DNA from: Omphalotus guepiniiformis
Taxonomy: Eukaryota; Basidiomycota; Agaricomycetes; Agaricales; Omphalotaceae
Assembly (NCBI GenBank): GCA_028554645.1
Contig: JAQOOI010000074.1
Location: 372,001-436,000, forward strand
Length of the DNA stretch: 64,000 bases
Direction: 5' to 3'
Positions 47,811 through 60,573 of this stretch are shown here, piece after piece. The stretch's first letter is position 1. Each line of letters starts with the position of its first letter. A model generated the notes under the pieces. It was not told the DNA's origin. It did not search any database and saw nothing but the letters and a program-made list of their open reading frames with translations. The translations under genes and the position numbers were made by a program.

Positions 47811-49104
47811 GATGATAGACTTAATCGCACAAAAACACTTAGCTCAGAGGAGGCTTTCTTAAAGCTTAACATATTCTCTGATGACTGAGGGTTAAAATTT
47901 TGCAAAGTTAGGTTGTACTAAAGCCGCGGACGAAATTTTTGGTTTGGGTTACAGAATGAGGTCTCCGTGGATTTGAGGGTTGACTGAGATTCTGTAGATG
48001 ATCCCCACTCAGGAATTGCTCAGGATTAACTGCATTGATGAGCGCAACAGTGCAACAAGACAAGACATGGGCATGAACAGTTGTCAGAAATTTTTGACAT
48101 GAAGGAGGACAATATCCCTTAAGAAGGAAATCACGGTCAGAGTCACGCTGCATTATTTTTTGTATAATGGAGTAATAAACTCATTCTTGACTCATTCAAG
48201 GAACACTTCTTGTATCAGGTACATGAAGGCATATCACCTATATCGAGCTGGATTTGCAGACAGGACCCTTGCTTCTCTTCCTTTGGCACTTCTTGATGTG
48301 ATCGAATAGTACCAATCGACTATGTACTCGTTGACAACGTCTTTTGGAGTGACTTTGTAGAGCCTTCGACACCAGCGAAACCTTACAGCTTGAGTCAAGG
48401 TACTTACATAGCGCTCACAAATGTCGGTTATATTGTGTGCCACAATCAAAGGCAGTACGGGAAGCAGAGCTTGCTCGTCTCCAGCTCGTCTCTCTTCTAC
48501 CCGGGCAACGTCAATCCAGCTGTCGCTCTCAAGAAGCTGAGCATGTCTAGACTCTCGGCCCTTTAATGGTGGGTGTCTTCTGGTAATTGTGCATGACATC
48601 ATATTTTGACCTCTGTCCTGCAGAAGTACTTGGGTAAACGTTTCAGTTGCTAGGGAGCGGAAGAGCGCGCTCGCGTTTTTGGCATGTCATGACATTGCAT
48701 AGTACTGGAATTTCTGTCAAGGATGAAACTTTGAAGAGATAACGGTTCTCAGAGCGCTCAGCACTTGAGCAGCCGACGTGTCCAAATTTTGGTCTGACCA
48801 ACACCTTATATGTGCTTGTCGACTTAACTGGAGCTCTCCTACAACCCTGACAATTTAAAATGTACTTGGGTTCAGAACATTCTGAAGCGTCGGGGACAAG
48901 CCCTGACAAGCCCCACTTCTATCAAGCTTGAAGAAGGATACCGTTATATCGACAGTAACGGGAAGGTCAGGGACATTTGAAAGAAGCAATGATTCCTCGG
49001 AGTCTGCAAAGCGGAGAACGCCCTGGCCCGATTAGGAAATTGGACGTCAAGCTCGTCGGCGTAGTTTATAGTATGCTTCAGCGCCGTTCTTCGTTGGGAA
49101 TGCC
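47811..49104. other. Spacer, possible small unassigned frames
   Basis: Minus-strand frames at 47908-48153 (81 codons), 48234-48602 (122 codons) and 48643-48909 have no recognised motif. A spliced gene combining the latter two cannot be excluded, but I could not find a convincing intron. The right edge of the preceding element was not located. Confidence 0.35.
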
Positions 49105-52100
49105 ATGTCCTCTCTTCCTGCCCTCTCTATCCTCTCCTCAACTTTCTTCTTTCTCTTGCCAGTGTTGAAGCTGGTCTTGGTATGCAGTGCGTATTCGACT
49201 TCACGGCAGACGACGCGTCGCCCCGAATGGTGCTATATGTGCATTTCGTTGCTCGCCGTACTGAGTACGCTGGAGGGCACTTTCGAACTGCTTAGTATCA
49301 AGAACACGGCCTATATGCGTGTCGCTGCGAAGATTTGCCGTGTCCTACTGGAGTTGGTTGCAGGTCTATGCGCGATGGTGCTGATTGTGCTAAGTACACC
49401 GAGGACAACTGTGCCGAGAATGAGCCTGGCTATATATATGACAGTGCTTGCAATCTTGCAGTTCTGCGGTATGGTTTCTTCTCATTCCATGTAAATGTGG
49501 CTCAAGAGTGTGTGTAGGTGTATTACTGAGCCTTCTCAACGTCTCGCAACTCTTGGGTCCTCTGTTCTATCTGCTCTTCGCGACAGCTGCGCTCCCTCTA
49601 CTTGTTTATGTCTTTCTCATTCCGCCTCCATCATCTTCGACGCGTGTCATAGTCCGTGAAGCGTCAGCAACTCCTTCACAAGATGAATCTTCCGCTGCAC
49701 GCTCTTTCACGACACTCCCTGCCCTATCATCTCCTTCAAATATGCACAAGAAAGCCATATCGCTTGATCTTCCGTCGTCATATAGGCACTCCATCGTTCT
49801 TCCCGTAAATCAGAGGGTATCTTTAGACAATCTTAAGCAGGCGAGGATATCTACCGAGGAACACACTTTCGTGCTTACACCTGGTTCGAGGGCATTTGGA
49901 TTTCTTCCAGATACTGCACCTATCCAGTCTGGACCTGACCGAATGCGCTCGAACTCAAGACCTGCCCCTCTCGCTCTACATCGGTCATATGACGACGTCA
50001 TTACCGCGCTACATCCTCGCATCCTTTGGACACTCATTTTGCTCTCGCAGATCGCAGTTCTTCTGGCCTCCAGCCTTGAGATATGTGGATATGTGCTCAA
50101 GAATTCTCCCATTTCACCTCAGACTGATGGTACTTTCGGTAGCCTGCTAAACCGTCCCACCTACTCCACCCTACCCATATTTAACATTGGTATTCCCGGT
50201 GTGGTCGAACGCCCGTGGCAGGTATACTCCTCTGTTCATGACTCGGCCGAAAAGGGAAAGGTGAATACTATCAATAACTTTGACGTTCTCGTCACGGCCG
50301 ATTTGGAATTTGGTACTGCCTTCCTGGTATTCAAAACTCTCTCAGACGTCTGTCTAGTCTTGGCTGTGGCATGTTTGATGTGTGCATATTTGGGTACGTC
50401 CATCCCAAGATCATGTTTACTTTGCCAACTGATCTTTCTTCATGTTCAGCGTGCACATATGTGGATGTCCCAGGTCCTGTTCCACATACTCATCCTATTG
50501 CCGTGTCAACACAAACTCATGTGACAGAAACTTTGGACTTGGAAGTCATTTCGCATGCCGCATTCAATACTAGTGCGGATGCTGATGCCGCCAAAGACCT
50601 CAAACCTGACTGCACTTTTTCACTCCCATCTCCATTCGACACAGAATCGAACACATCGGTCTCCTTGGGTTCAGCTCCTCATTCCCACACTCGTTGCTCG
50701 ACCTTTCCCTATTCTAGTCGTCAAAGTAAAGATACCCGGAATACGAAAGATTTTGATATGCAGACCAAATATAACAGCTACAACATTCGGGCGTTAGTCG
50801 ACTTTGAAGACCCCAAGGATTTTGAGGACATGTTCACGCCACTGCCGCAGAGACGAAGAGACAGGAGTAGCATTGGAAGTAGTTCCGCCTCTCCTGGCAG
50901 TTCTACTCGTCGATGTGACAAGCGTGTGGATAACACCTGTATTTTGAATGAAGCAGCAATCGCGACTATGGACGTTACTCAGGATGCTTCTGGTGCTTCT
51001 CCGAGATTACGACTTCAGCCGCTCTCACGTATGTCCCTGCCCAGGCACCTGCGAAAGTTCTCTTTGACCAAGAGCGACGGCGCAAACGATACTGCCTTCT
51101 CACGCTCGCTTTCGCTCCCTCTTTCCGACGTCGGGACGCATATAGACGACCAAAGTCTTGGCGCTTCATTATCTAGATCATCGTCATTCGCGTCGCCGAG
51201 ACCCAAACAAAGGCCGGTTCAGACAATGCACGGTGGTTCCACAATGTCGATGATAGACCTGGCCTCTACTCAACATATCAATGGTGAGACCGAGGATGTT
51301 CTTGCTGCAGTGGATGAAAATGATGATGCGGCGTGGAGAAAAACGTCGCATAGGATGTCTATTACCACACCTGGTTTGGGTTTGAAGTCTTCCGATTCGA
51401 ATATGGCACCCTCTCCATATCTCGTTGATGATTTTGGACTAGTGTCTCCTTGTCCTGCGTATTCGGATGACGAGACCTCTATTCGTGACTCTTCCTACAT
51501 CGCAAAGCCGTCAATTGCGACTGCGATTCCACCGACCCCTTCCTCACGTTCCAAGTCGAACCTCAAAACCCCTGCCACTCAACCTCCATCACGACCTCCT
51601 CGCTCCCCGACATTCCACTTCCTCCCCAACTTCCCAAGCCTGAAACTAAGTCAGGTCAAGTCAAGTGACGTAAAGAAGTCACCTCGTTGGAAGGGCGGAG
51701 ATACAATACGGATGTCGGCTCTTTCGGTATCTTCAAGCACGCCGATTTTTGGAGCCTGGGCAGCCGAGAATGGATCTCCTAGCGCGAGATTCATTACAGG
51801 AGATAAGATAACTCAGGAACACGCCGATTTTGAAGAGGTGCCATTGGGAGAGGAAGGGGAAGGAAGCGACCAAGAGGTTTTCCAGACCCCGTCAAAGAAG
51901 ATATTCCGGCACGCTTTTTCATCATCCTCCCCGACTAAATCCATCAACGTCCCACTTAAGAGCTCCCCTTCCAGCCCTTCTCGTCCTTCTGTAAAAACCG
52001 TCTCCAAGTCTCCATCCCCCTATTCTTCCCCCTCGTTCTACTCAAATCCGTCTCTCGCGGACCAGAGTCAGGTTATAAACTTAGCCTCCAAGTCCTCCTC

Positions 52101-52812
52101 TTCGATCCTTTCGTCTAAGATATCACCGTCTAAGCACTCACTACCATCCCAGTCTCGACCCCCAATGCGACCTTCAATGTTACGCAAGCCCTCTGCGAAG
52201 TATGATCATGGCTATACGCCTTTCGGGGGATACGATCCGGATCCGTTCGCCGCGCCTGAGCCCGGTGCTTTAGTGAGGGATTCTGGAGTCGAAGCGTTGG
52301 AATTGCCAGGACAAGGTCAAACGAGAATGTCAGCGTGGGGGACGTTGACTTTGCCTGTACCTACGCCTAAGTCTGGGTCCTTGACTAAGGGGACGGGAAC
52401 CGCGAAGAGAGCAGTCGCTGCACTGAAGAGGTCTCCGACGACACCTTCTCTTGCTCCCGCTGCTCGTGCAGGTAATTCATCCAGTACTGATTTGGACGCG
52501 AGACCTCGATTGAAGAGTGGTCCATCTGCGCATCAAGGTCGGCGACAAGTCAGGGATGCCGGTGCAGGACAGAATGAGCCAGGGGGATCCGGGAGAGTAG
52601 AGTCTAACCTTGCGGACTCACTGCCAGTCGAAGAGGCCCTGCTTGCGCAAAGGTTGTTGAAGAGGCTAAACCGGAGAGCCGAGAGGGGCGGTGCGGGTAG
52701 AAAGTCTGGGCAAGGCGGTAAGGAGACGGAACGGACCAAAGACAGCGGGGTTGGGAGGAGCTTTCTTCTCAGCATGGTCGGAAACGGGACGTCACCTTCG
52801 AAGCCTTTCTAA
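49105..52812 (+). CDS. Multi-pass membrane protein with long Ser-rich tail
   Basis: Three exons (49105-49468, 49518-50393, 50450-52812) join to 1200 residues. The N-terminal ~430 residues contain about seven hydrophobic segments: STFFFLLPVLKLVLVCSA, MCISLLAVLSTLEGTFELL, LVAGLCAMVLIVL, YMTVLAILQFC, PLFYLLFATAALPLLVYVFL, ILWTLILLSQIAVLLASSLE and LVFKTLSDVCLVLAVACLMC. A ~150-residue hydrophilic loop separates the first five from the last two. The remaining ~770 residues are low-complexity Ser/Pro/Lys/Arg with short acidic patches, presumably cytosolic and phosphorylated. No transporter or receptor signature is visible. Homologues appear typical of basidiomycetes. The intron joins were chosen because both restore the frame at G|GT and G|CG codons. 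Confidence 0.78.
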
Positions 52813-53749
52813 TTTGTTTTACAGAGAATGTGGTGTGTATTGGATCGCTGCTTCTATCCTTGCTTTCAAATTTGAGGAATATTCACTGATGATTTTCCTG
52901 TTCAGGTGATGCCACTGGTCCTCTTAACTCTTGTACTCTCTTCCTCCTCACGTCGTCAGCGTCGCCCCACGTTCTTTTGCGGCTCACCTTTGAACCTTTC
53001 ACTTCTATTTCGCACTTCGCACTCGGCTGTTGTCTTGTATCAACTGTGTATCATTAGAATGTTTTCACCACTTTGAGTCAGACGTTATCATTTCGTTTGT
53101 TCCCTTCTGACACCGTCTGCTTTCGTCATTCTCCTGTACTGTTTTACAATATTCTGTTTCGCTTTCTCCCCTTCCCAAGCCACAGCCTTATACTCGGATC
53201 CTTTCTACTTAACATCATATAGTGTAAGGCATACCCATAGCGCCATTGTTCAATCGTTGAATCATACCAAACTTGGAGGTGTTTGTCACCTCCGCCTTAA
53301 CGTTAACTTTATTTCGGTCTTGCATGTAATCTTTTAGAATTTAATTTATTTCAAGCCTAAGGGTGTCAGCTTGTCCCGTTTTCATTCTTCTGTTCGCGCG
53401 CACTTTCATCGCTTACGATCAGGTTGTACCTGAGTTTTACGGTGCCCATCTGTCTGCCCGGCGCTGTGAATTTTTTGTTTGACTGGAATTAATGCGCCAT
53501 GCTTGGCCTCTTGATTTTCAATTGTGTACGCTATGTGATTTTAACCTATGCGTAAGTACTTACATTGAACATCCGTTTCAGCCACTATCAGCGGCCTCAC
53601 TGACGTGTTCATCTGCGTAGATTGATAGATCGTCACCGCCTGAGACCGCGGAAATCCGGGTTAACAGTGAACACAAGAAGCCTTAAGAAGCCCTAGGCCT
53701 GGGCCGAGGTCCAAATCGCACTGGCAAATTTACAAGAAAGAAAACGTCG
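52813..53749. other. 3' flank and promoter of third bZIP gene
   Basis: T- and C-rich DNA without supported frames; probably the 3' UTR of the preceding gene followed by the promoter and leader of the bZIP gene. Confidence 0.45.
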
Positions 53750-53914
53750 ATGCTTGTATCTTTACAAGGAGGAGAAATTTTTCGGACCGGAATTTTCTTA
53801 GAGCCTGAGAACTTGTTGAGCCACGTTGAGTCATCATCTGATGATACTGCAAAGATTATTCAACAAGCTGAGTCACAAAAACTTGAACTGATACCACCAC
53901 TATCCTCTTCAGCA

Positions 53915-54712
53915 ATGGCAAAAGATACTCCATCTCGTTCTCAAACTCGTTCTCCATCTCCTATGTCTGCTCGTCAAACTGCTTCTCCCTATCCTTCGCC
54001 CTCCAGTCCCAGTCATAGTCATGTCAGTGCAGCCGCGCTATCTCTTCGCACGACGACTCGCAGAGAGAGAAACAGAATTGCTTCGCAAAAGTGTCGCGCT
54101 AGGAAAACGGCAAGACTCACCTATTTAGAGGATCGAGTGGCGGAGCTAGAGGAGGAAGTGAGAGTCTTGCGCGCCGCATTGGGCTCTGCTTCCGGGTCGA
54201 CTGCAACTGCAAGTGCACCGGCTCAAACACCGACTCGAGCCTTGAGTGCTCAACCCACTTTACCTGAATCCTCATTCTGTTCCTCGTCGAAGTCATCGTC
54301 TTTGGCTTCTGTGCAATCTTCGTCTTTAGCATCCATATCCTCGACCTCATCTACTGATACGCTACTCGATTCTGAACAGTCATTAGATCCTGTCCAGTTG
54401 AAGCGGGAGAATGAGGAGCTCAAGGCCTGTATGAGGAACTTTGAGAGGGAATGGAATGCTGCTATTAGCGCGCTTGGCATTCACACTGTTCCTCCCCCAA
54501 CCCTTCGCACTTCTTCTACTGCCGTAAAGGCACCTTCTGAAGCAAGTTCAGGCTCACAATCTTCGAAAGGGGACGATGACTACTCAATGAAAGGGCCTTC
54601 ACCTTCATCTTCTTCCGCTACACCGACATCTGCCCCTTCAACATCACAATCGCAACCTCTTTTTTCCTTGGCTACCCTTCTAGCTGCTGCTAGGCAGCTT
54701 CCCCCTGTATAA
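53915..54712 (+). CDS. bZIP transcription factor, third of three
   Basis: A 265-residue frame from ATG at 53915 (MAKDTPSRSQ); an in-frame ATG at 53750 would add 55 residues, but the shorter start resembles the HAC1-like neighbour (MSKSPATSS). The basic region (about 49-66) reads TTRRERNRIASQKCRARKTA, the zipper TYLEDRVAELEEEVRVLRAA. A long Ser-rich stretch follows, then KRENEELKACMRNFEREWN, fitting the ENEEL-x7-E-x2-W-[DN]-x4-A-L pattern of the other two bZIP genes. The tail ends in a hydrophobic LFSLATLLAAARQLPPV. The basic-region cysteine and SQKCR are less HAC1-like. Nuclear DNA-binding role by family; targets unknown. Confidence 0.86.
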   Translation: MAKDTPSRSQTRSPSPMSARQTASPYPSPSSPSHSHVSAAALSLRTTTRRERNRIASQKCRARKTARLTYLEDRVAELEEEVRVLRAALGSASGSTATASAPAQTPTRALSAQPTLPESSFCSSSKSSSLASVQSSSLASISSTSSTDTLLDSEQSLDPVQLKRENEELKACMRNFEREWNAAISALGIHTVPPPTLRTSSTAVKAPSEASSGSQSSKGDDDYSMKGPSPSSSSATPTSAPSTSQSQPLFSLATLLAAARQLPPV

Positions 54713-56004
54713 TACCGGCAGCTACGTTCTCTTCCCGACCACGTCGAATGTTCTTGAGCACACAAACTCAATATCATTCTTCCATGTTCTCTTCCCAAGT
54801 ACTGGGACCTCGAAAAGACGCTGGTTGATCGGGAAGACGAATTCACTGGTCATATCCGTGGCTCATTGCTGACGAGAACTGCTGAGCGCGAAATAACGTT
54901 GGGTAGCTTGGCGTTATTGACGATTTGGGGATGGTGCGCGCCACAGGTTTTCGAAATCAGCTCCGCTGCGGGTTGTTGGACACGATCATGGGGCATACCA
55001 TGTCGCGTGAAATTTGATGATAGGACGGAACGAGTGAAAGTAGTCGCGGGTTCGATGAAGGAATTTTTATCCGAGTGGAAATTGCGCTCGGTTTATGTTG
55101 TAACTGTTTTATGCTAATAGTATGCATACCTAATTCATTCTCCCTCAAGATGCAGTTATGTAACTGTGGGCCTCAAGACTTCAAGACTTCAAGAATCAAG
55201 AATCAAGTGTTCTAGCTTCAAGAAGAGACAGCTCGCCATGTTCATTCAAGATATACGCTTTCGTAGTTGCGGAATTCTGCGCGGAAATTGCGAATTGCGA
55301 CGAGATAATGTATGTAAGCAGCATTCGGAATTTTCTGTGCGCTTTGCTGGATGATAGCGGCGGTGGTTCGTTTTTTCGACGGCGGGTGCTAAACTCGATA
55401 ATCAAGCACAAGCTCCTCGACGTAAAGGTCGTGATATCACTTGCCAGCAGCCTATCGAAACATCACACAAACACCTGCCGGCGTCTGTTTCGTGTGAAGG
55501 ATAGTAACTCGTGCGTCTGGCAAAGACAGGCCGGCGCTCCCAGTATGCAAGGGTAGTTTTTTGATCCTACAGAGAAGACACGAATTCGCATCCCATTCAA
55601 ACAATTGTTGGGCAGAACTTCTGGCATCAGTACTTATTTGTCATACGAACGACGCCACACTTGTCATTATAGTCTGCAAGAAAATCGCTATGTATTTGTC
55701 TCCTTTGCCTTCTGTGCTCTCCCCTCCCTTCCTTGAATATAAAGTTACTACTGTACGTACACAGGGCCAGCTTCGGCAGATATTTTCAAACTCCGTCTCT
55801 GCTAATCTAAATTTTGAGTCGAAGGTGAAACTCGTTACTCAGGAGTTTCTCTGCGCCTTCTACTCTTAGGAGTTGCTAGGAGTCTCTAGGTCATCAAAGC
55901 ATACTATACCTAACACGTCGAGTAAGTCCATTATTCCTTATTTCCATTCACGCTGTCGCTCAATCAAGACAATGGTTCGTTTCGTGTTTTAGGCCAATTT
56001 GGAT
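54713..56004. other. Intergenic
   Basis: No supported gene. Short tandem ACTTCAAG / AATCAAG repeats occur at about 55179-55208. The last ~100 bases before 56005 are T/C-rich, as in a 5' leader. Confidence 0.45.
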
Positions 56005-57445
56005 ATGGCGATCAAGTCTGAACCGCTTGGTGATGACTCACTGAGTGGCAATACCCAACCGTCCAATCTATCCGTGTCTCGCGATCGGAGCAAGAAAAGA
56101 AAAATTGAACACTCGGAAGTAAATGCTGATACGACGACGACGGATACTGTCCATGATGCGCCTAATACTGCTCAGCCTCTAACCAACGAGGAGGCAGCCA
56201 TCAAACTAAAAGCAATGGAAAATGTTTGTGTAATCTCTTATATGTTTACAATCTGTTGGCTGAACTACTTTCTCCAGCCAAAGATAAAATTGAAGAAGGA
56301 TCCTTATGGTGACGCCCCTCTTGATCCTACGATGATATTGGCACTCCTTGATAAAATTCCGGCTTTCGAAATTCCTATTGACAAAGCAGAAAGTGAAGTC
56401 GGTGTCTCGCGAACTTTCATGAGCAAAGTCTATGGCGGAAACCCACAAGACACCTTTCCGCGAATTCGTAAGGAGAAACTCGAAGAACATGGATTCGATG
56501 GTTTCATGTATACTACGAAATCGTGGAATCCCAATGCGCCCAGCATGCCAGGGCGTGGAGGGCTATACTATGGATGCACAAGTGACCTCGAACCTGAAGG
56601 TGAAGAAGGTGGCAAGAAAAAAAAGCTTTCAGATCCAAAATGGCATAATGCGCAAGTTCAGCGAGTCTTTACAAGGATTGCATCTAATGACTGGCTGTAC
56701 ATGGGCCAGTATCGCATCACATACTGCAAGAGATTTACAAAGGAAGAGTGGTGCCGCCAGAGTCTTAAGGTATCTCATCTGGTCAAATTATATAATTTCA
56801 GTGGAATACTTATACCACAACACGAATTCAGGTCCGTAATACATGGGCTTCCAACATTGCTGTCAAGGTATGGGCCACATCGCTCCGTGCGCGTGTAGCT
56901 CTCCGAGCCGAGCTTGGTCGTACACCCACAGTGTTAGAACTTGGCGAAGCCTTGGAGCGTGCTGAAAAAGAGAAAGACAACTTTAAACATGTGACTGTTG
57001 AACAAATTCAAAAAGCTTACGAGAATGGCGAGGAAGTAAGCAAGCTTCTGTTTATATGATGTCCATATGCCTTACTAAAGTCGAAGTGTAGTCAGTTGAC
57101 ATTTGGAACATGGAGTGCATTGATTACGACGCCGAATTTCAGCGTCAACTCGTGCAAAAATATCAGAATTGGACTCCGCCTGCAAAGAGCAAAGGAAAAA
57201 AGAATGCAAGTACTGCCAAGAAGGGGAAAAAGAAGGCAAAGGGCTCTACGACGAAAGACACGGTGGCTAAACGTGGCGCGGGGCGCAAACGCAAAAGGTC
57301 GGACGACAACGACAGCGAATCAGAAGATGAACCGGAAGATGAACCGGAAGATGAGCTGGATGATAGAGATTCAGTCGACGTTACAGTCCCAACTCGTACC
57401 TATATGAACAGAGGAACGCGTAGCCGTCCTGTCATCATCGACTAA
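56005..57445 (+). CDS. DUF6697-like protein, copy 1
   Basis: Four exons (56005-56223, 56278-56769, 56832-57035, 57092-57445) join to 422 residues. An N-terminal acidic/Ser region with KKRKIEH is followed by TNEEAAIKLKAMEN and KKDP. The core domain reads GFDGFMYTTKSWNPNAPSMP, GRGGLYYG, RVFTRIASNDWLYMGQYRIT and FTKEEWCRQSLK, then RNTWASNIAVK, ARVALRAELGRTPT and, after the last intron, MECIDYDAEFQRQLVQKYQNW. This succession is what I know as DUF6697, a basidiomycete domain of unknown function. The tail is Lys-rich, then acidic with a three-fold E-D-E-P repeat, looking nuclear. The start was placed at the first ATG (56005); the frame is open a little further upstream. Paralogue at 60574-62060. 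Confidence 0.8.
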
Positions 57446-57483
57446 ACTTATGTTTGCTGCAAGTCTTACTCCAGTGTCGACAA

Positions 57484-57519
57484 ATGCTCTGAATAATGCT
57501 CTGAATAGTCCTCTAAATA
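57484..57519. repeat. Three degenerate 12-base tandem units
   Basis: Units TGCTCTGAATAA, TGCTCTGAATAG and TCCTCTAAATAG follow one another in the 3' flank of the first DUF6697-like gene. Confidence 0.7.
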
Positions 57520-57647
57520 GTCCCATTTTGCTATCGATTTTAATACATCTGCAGCGTGCTTCGTGATATAGGTTTCAATGTTCACTATATACTAATTCAC
57601 TGCTTCGATTGGAAAAGACCCGCAAAAACTCGTTCCACAGAGACGCC

Positions 57648-59225
57648 TCATTCATAAATATAGCAAAGAATTCCAGCAGTGGTGTTTATGACATCTCCAA
57701 TCGTGGATTCTTCAAACATTCCGTCCGCATGCATATACGAGTCCAGCTGCGCCATTCGATTCATTTGAGTCAGTCATGGGGTATGTAGGTCAAGAGCTTA
57801 CAGATAGCATCGGGGGTCCGCCAGTAGGATATTGATCATAAATGGTTGCATTGTCGATGCGTTGCACGGAACCTCCGTAGAATATACCAGCATTGGATTC
57901 ATTCTTATTTTGCCAATCGTACCAGACCTTGTCCACCATCTGTTTGAAACATCAGCGAGAGTTCTCCATCCGTAGTATGCAAGGTATAATATCTTACGGC
58001 ATGATGCATCCAGAACATTGGTTCTATAAAATCTTAGGCTTCGAACTTCTTCAGATGACACGATAATACGGAACTCACCATTGGCTGAAAAGGTAGGTCC
58101 TGGAGTACAGTCTGGAGCTGATTCAGGACAGGTTCCACCGAGATCACTGTGGCAGGAATTAGTTGATATTCTAATTGAGATCATATGTTGTCCACTTACC
58201 CCCCAAGAATGAAGTGAACGCTACCATGCGCACCCTATGAAGATGGTGAACATGAATTGCGATATCGTTCGAAGCCAAGCTTTACCTCGAATCCTTCAAG
58301 GTACGCTTGGAAGCCCTTGTAATCACCTGCGAATCCATTCACCATCTTATCGACTTCACTTTGGGTGAACGAGGCATTCGCATATAAGGCCGGGTCAGGA
58401 TAAAGACTTGCATCTGTTTCATCAAGGTATGGCTGGAGGGTGAAATTTCTTCTTAGAGTATGCGGGCCGGGATATGACAGTTTAAAATCAGAGAAGCCGC
58501 CATTCGAAACCTGAGCGTCGTTGGAGAGATTCCCCCAGCCACCAAGACCACTCTGAGGGTCAAAATCTTGGAATATCGTGGACCCGTAGATATCAGGTGC
58601 ATCTGAAGAACAAGATCAATAAACCATTGAAGACAAATGGCGGAGTGATCAGAAGTACCTGCAGCCCAGTTCCAATAGGGAGAAGTGCCTTTGAAACCGC
58701 ACTTGTCTCTCAGTGCATTTTCGTAGACATATACATACCAGCGGTGAAAGGGAAGAAACAACCCAGTGAAGTGTATCTGAAGTCACGATGAGCAGAAATT
58801 ACCTCCGAGGACGAAGAAAACTTTACGAGGTGATTAAGATCCATGTGCATATACACAATATCTGCGATATAGCCATAAGTCCCTGTCATACGTAGTCCCC
58901 CAAGCCTTTACTTACCATCATAGTAAGACCCCGACGTGTTGACTGCTACAATATCATCCGGATTGACATATGGAGTGAGCGCGGAAGTGTGTGGAAGGTT
59001 GGCTAGACACTAAAATATGGAAGGTGGCACAGAATGAGACGAATGAAGTATAAGACAGAGTATTGCTGAATCTCTCACATTGACAGCGCTAATCCAATCC
59101 GCACGTTCACTTGTTGAGAGCGAACGCCATTCCTTGCGCACAGACGGGTTGGTACAAGCCGCCTGAACACGGCCAAGGATCAGCGACACGACCACAGCTG
59201 AGAGGCTAACAAAGAGGGCGAGCAT
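57648..59225 (-). CDS. Secreted short tyrosinase
   Basis: Type-3 copper oxidase oxidising mono- and diphenols to quinones (melanin-type chemistry). Start at 59225 with a signal peptide (MLALFVSLSAVVVSLILG, cut likely after VQA). The CuA site assembles across an intron as YMHMDLNHL then IHFTGLFLPFHRWYV; next comes SPYWNWAAD. CuB is visible as GAHGSVHFILGGDLGG and, further on, FWMHHAMVDKVWYDWQNKN. The end reads YDQYPTGGPPMLS then a last exon GDVINTTAGILCYIYE, stop at 57648-57650. These features and the ~350-residue size fit the short secreted tyrosinases of mushrooms, which lack the C-terminal cap of the classical enzyme. About ten introns. It lies between two DUF6697-like paralogues on the other strand. 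Confidence 0.92.
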
Positions 59226-60573
59226 TTCTGATGTCCCAGTGAAATGTTGACGCACCTTTATACTTCGGAAACCGGGAATTCGTTCAAACAACTAAAGCAC
59301 TTCAACTCGTGAACCACGGACTCCTCAGGAAACCGCAGTAAACACAATATAATTGTGGTTGCGCTCAAAAATCCTGTGATCCTTCTGCAAAAGATAAGCA
59401 GTTGACAATTCAGCGAATTGCGCCCAAAACAAATCGCGTAACAGATACGAGCTTGGCTCCTGAGCTCACCTGTATGTATTCCTCTTTCCGTTCTCTGGAC
59501 GGAGTCAATTAGCCCCCACGACATTCGGACAACGGACGAGAGCGGACGAGTGCTCCACCCACCTCCACCTTCTTCATCAGGATGCGACTATCGGACCGCT
59601 ACGTCGAAAGGCGTTGTAAACCGTAGCACCTCTGCGCAACAACTGTTACAATGAAATTCAAATAGAGGATCTGACTGTAAATCTGAGCTCAGACCGTGCG
59701 CTTCCGCGGAAAGATGTGTATTCTCCGATCTTATGTATTCGGCCAAGGATCAACAAGATGGTCATTGGTCTTCATTGGTACGTATACACATACATACTGG
59801 TCTGCAGCTTGTGGGTCGTAATCTTGGCACCGTTACTATCAGACGTCCCCTGACGTCCCTGAACAGTTTCGAGTGAGTGACCTCAGAATTCGGTACCGCG
59901 GAAGCTATTGCATGTATGATATCAGTACAATATTCATCTTCAGCATCGCAAAATAGTTCACCACTTACAATGACATGGTGCTGCGCGCGCAAGCAATTCC
60001 AATCCATTACAATGAGAAGTTCACATACTCTCGAATCACAGTATGTAACCCTGAACTCGAGCAATAACAAATCGCGTTTGGTTCAAGTTTGTTTGAACTC
60101 GATTTCCGTCCCCCAAAATCGGACCCTGGCGAGTCAGGTAGGGCAGTGGTAGGGCTTGGTAGGGCTACATTTGCTTGCCGACTTGAAACCGGGCTGTGTT
60201 TGGTAGAGTTTTCTGCTAGAACTGTAGCAAAAACTGTGAAGATACACATGAAAGTACCAGCGGCCGCATGACAAGCCCGTAGCTGCTTGGAGATTCGGGG
60301 GAAGAAACACCGGCCAGCTATACACTAGTAGTCCTGGAGCCAGATCTTTCTAGACTGACACTTCCAGGTGCTTCAGCCTGACTTCAGTTATTGATAACAC
60401 TGAAAGTTAGAGGTCACTGTCAAGGTTAAAGATGCAGAGGTCTTCATGGTCCAGGTTACGTACACTTCACGGTTCGAATTTTTAGCTTCGTCTCTTTCTG
60501 CTTGTGCACTCACTGTCAAAGCGCCTAATATCCTTTTCTCGTTCTTCTGTGCCGCCGAAATTATTTGTTCAGA
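59226..60573. other. Intergenic between tyrosinase and second DUF6697-like gene
   Basis: Should contain both promoters of these divergent genes. Frames up to 102 codons (59762-60070 minus) carry no recognisable motif. Near 60132-60166 a GGTAGGGC word recurs. Confidence 0.4.

Noticed and set aside
54690..54725. Two GGCAGCT words 24 bases apart spanning the stop of the third bZIP gene, like an Ire1 site pair
   Set aside because: No stems close 7-base loops around them, and excision would only swap a few terminal residues before another stop.
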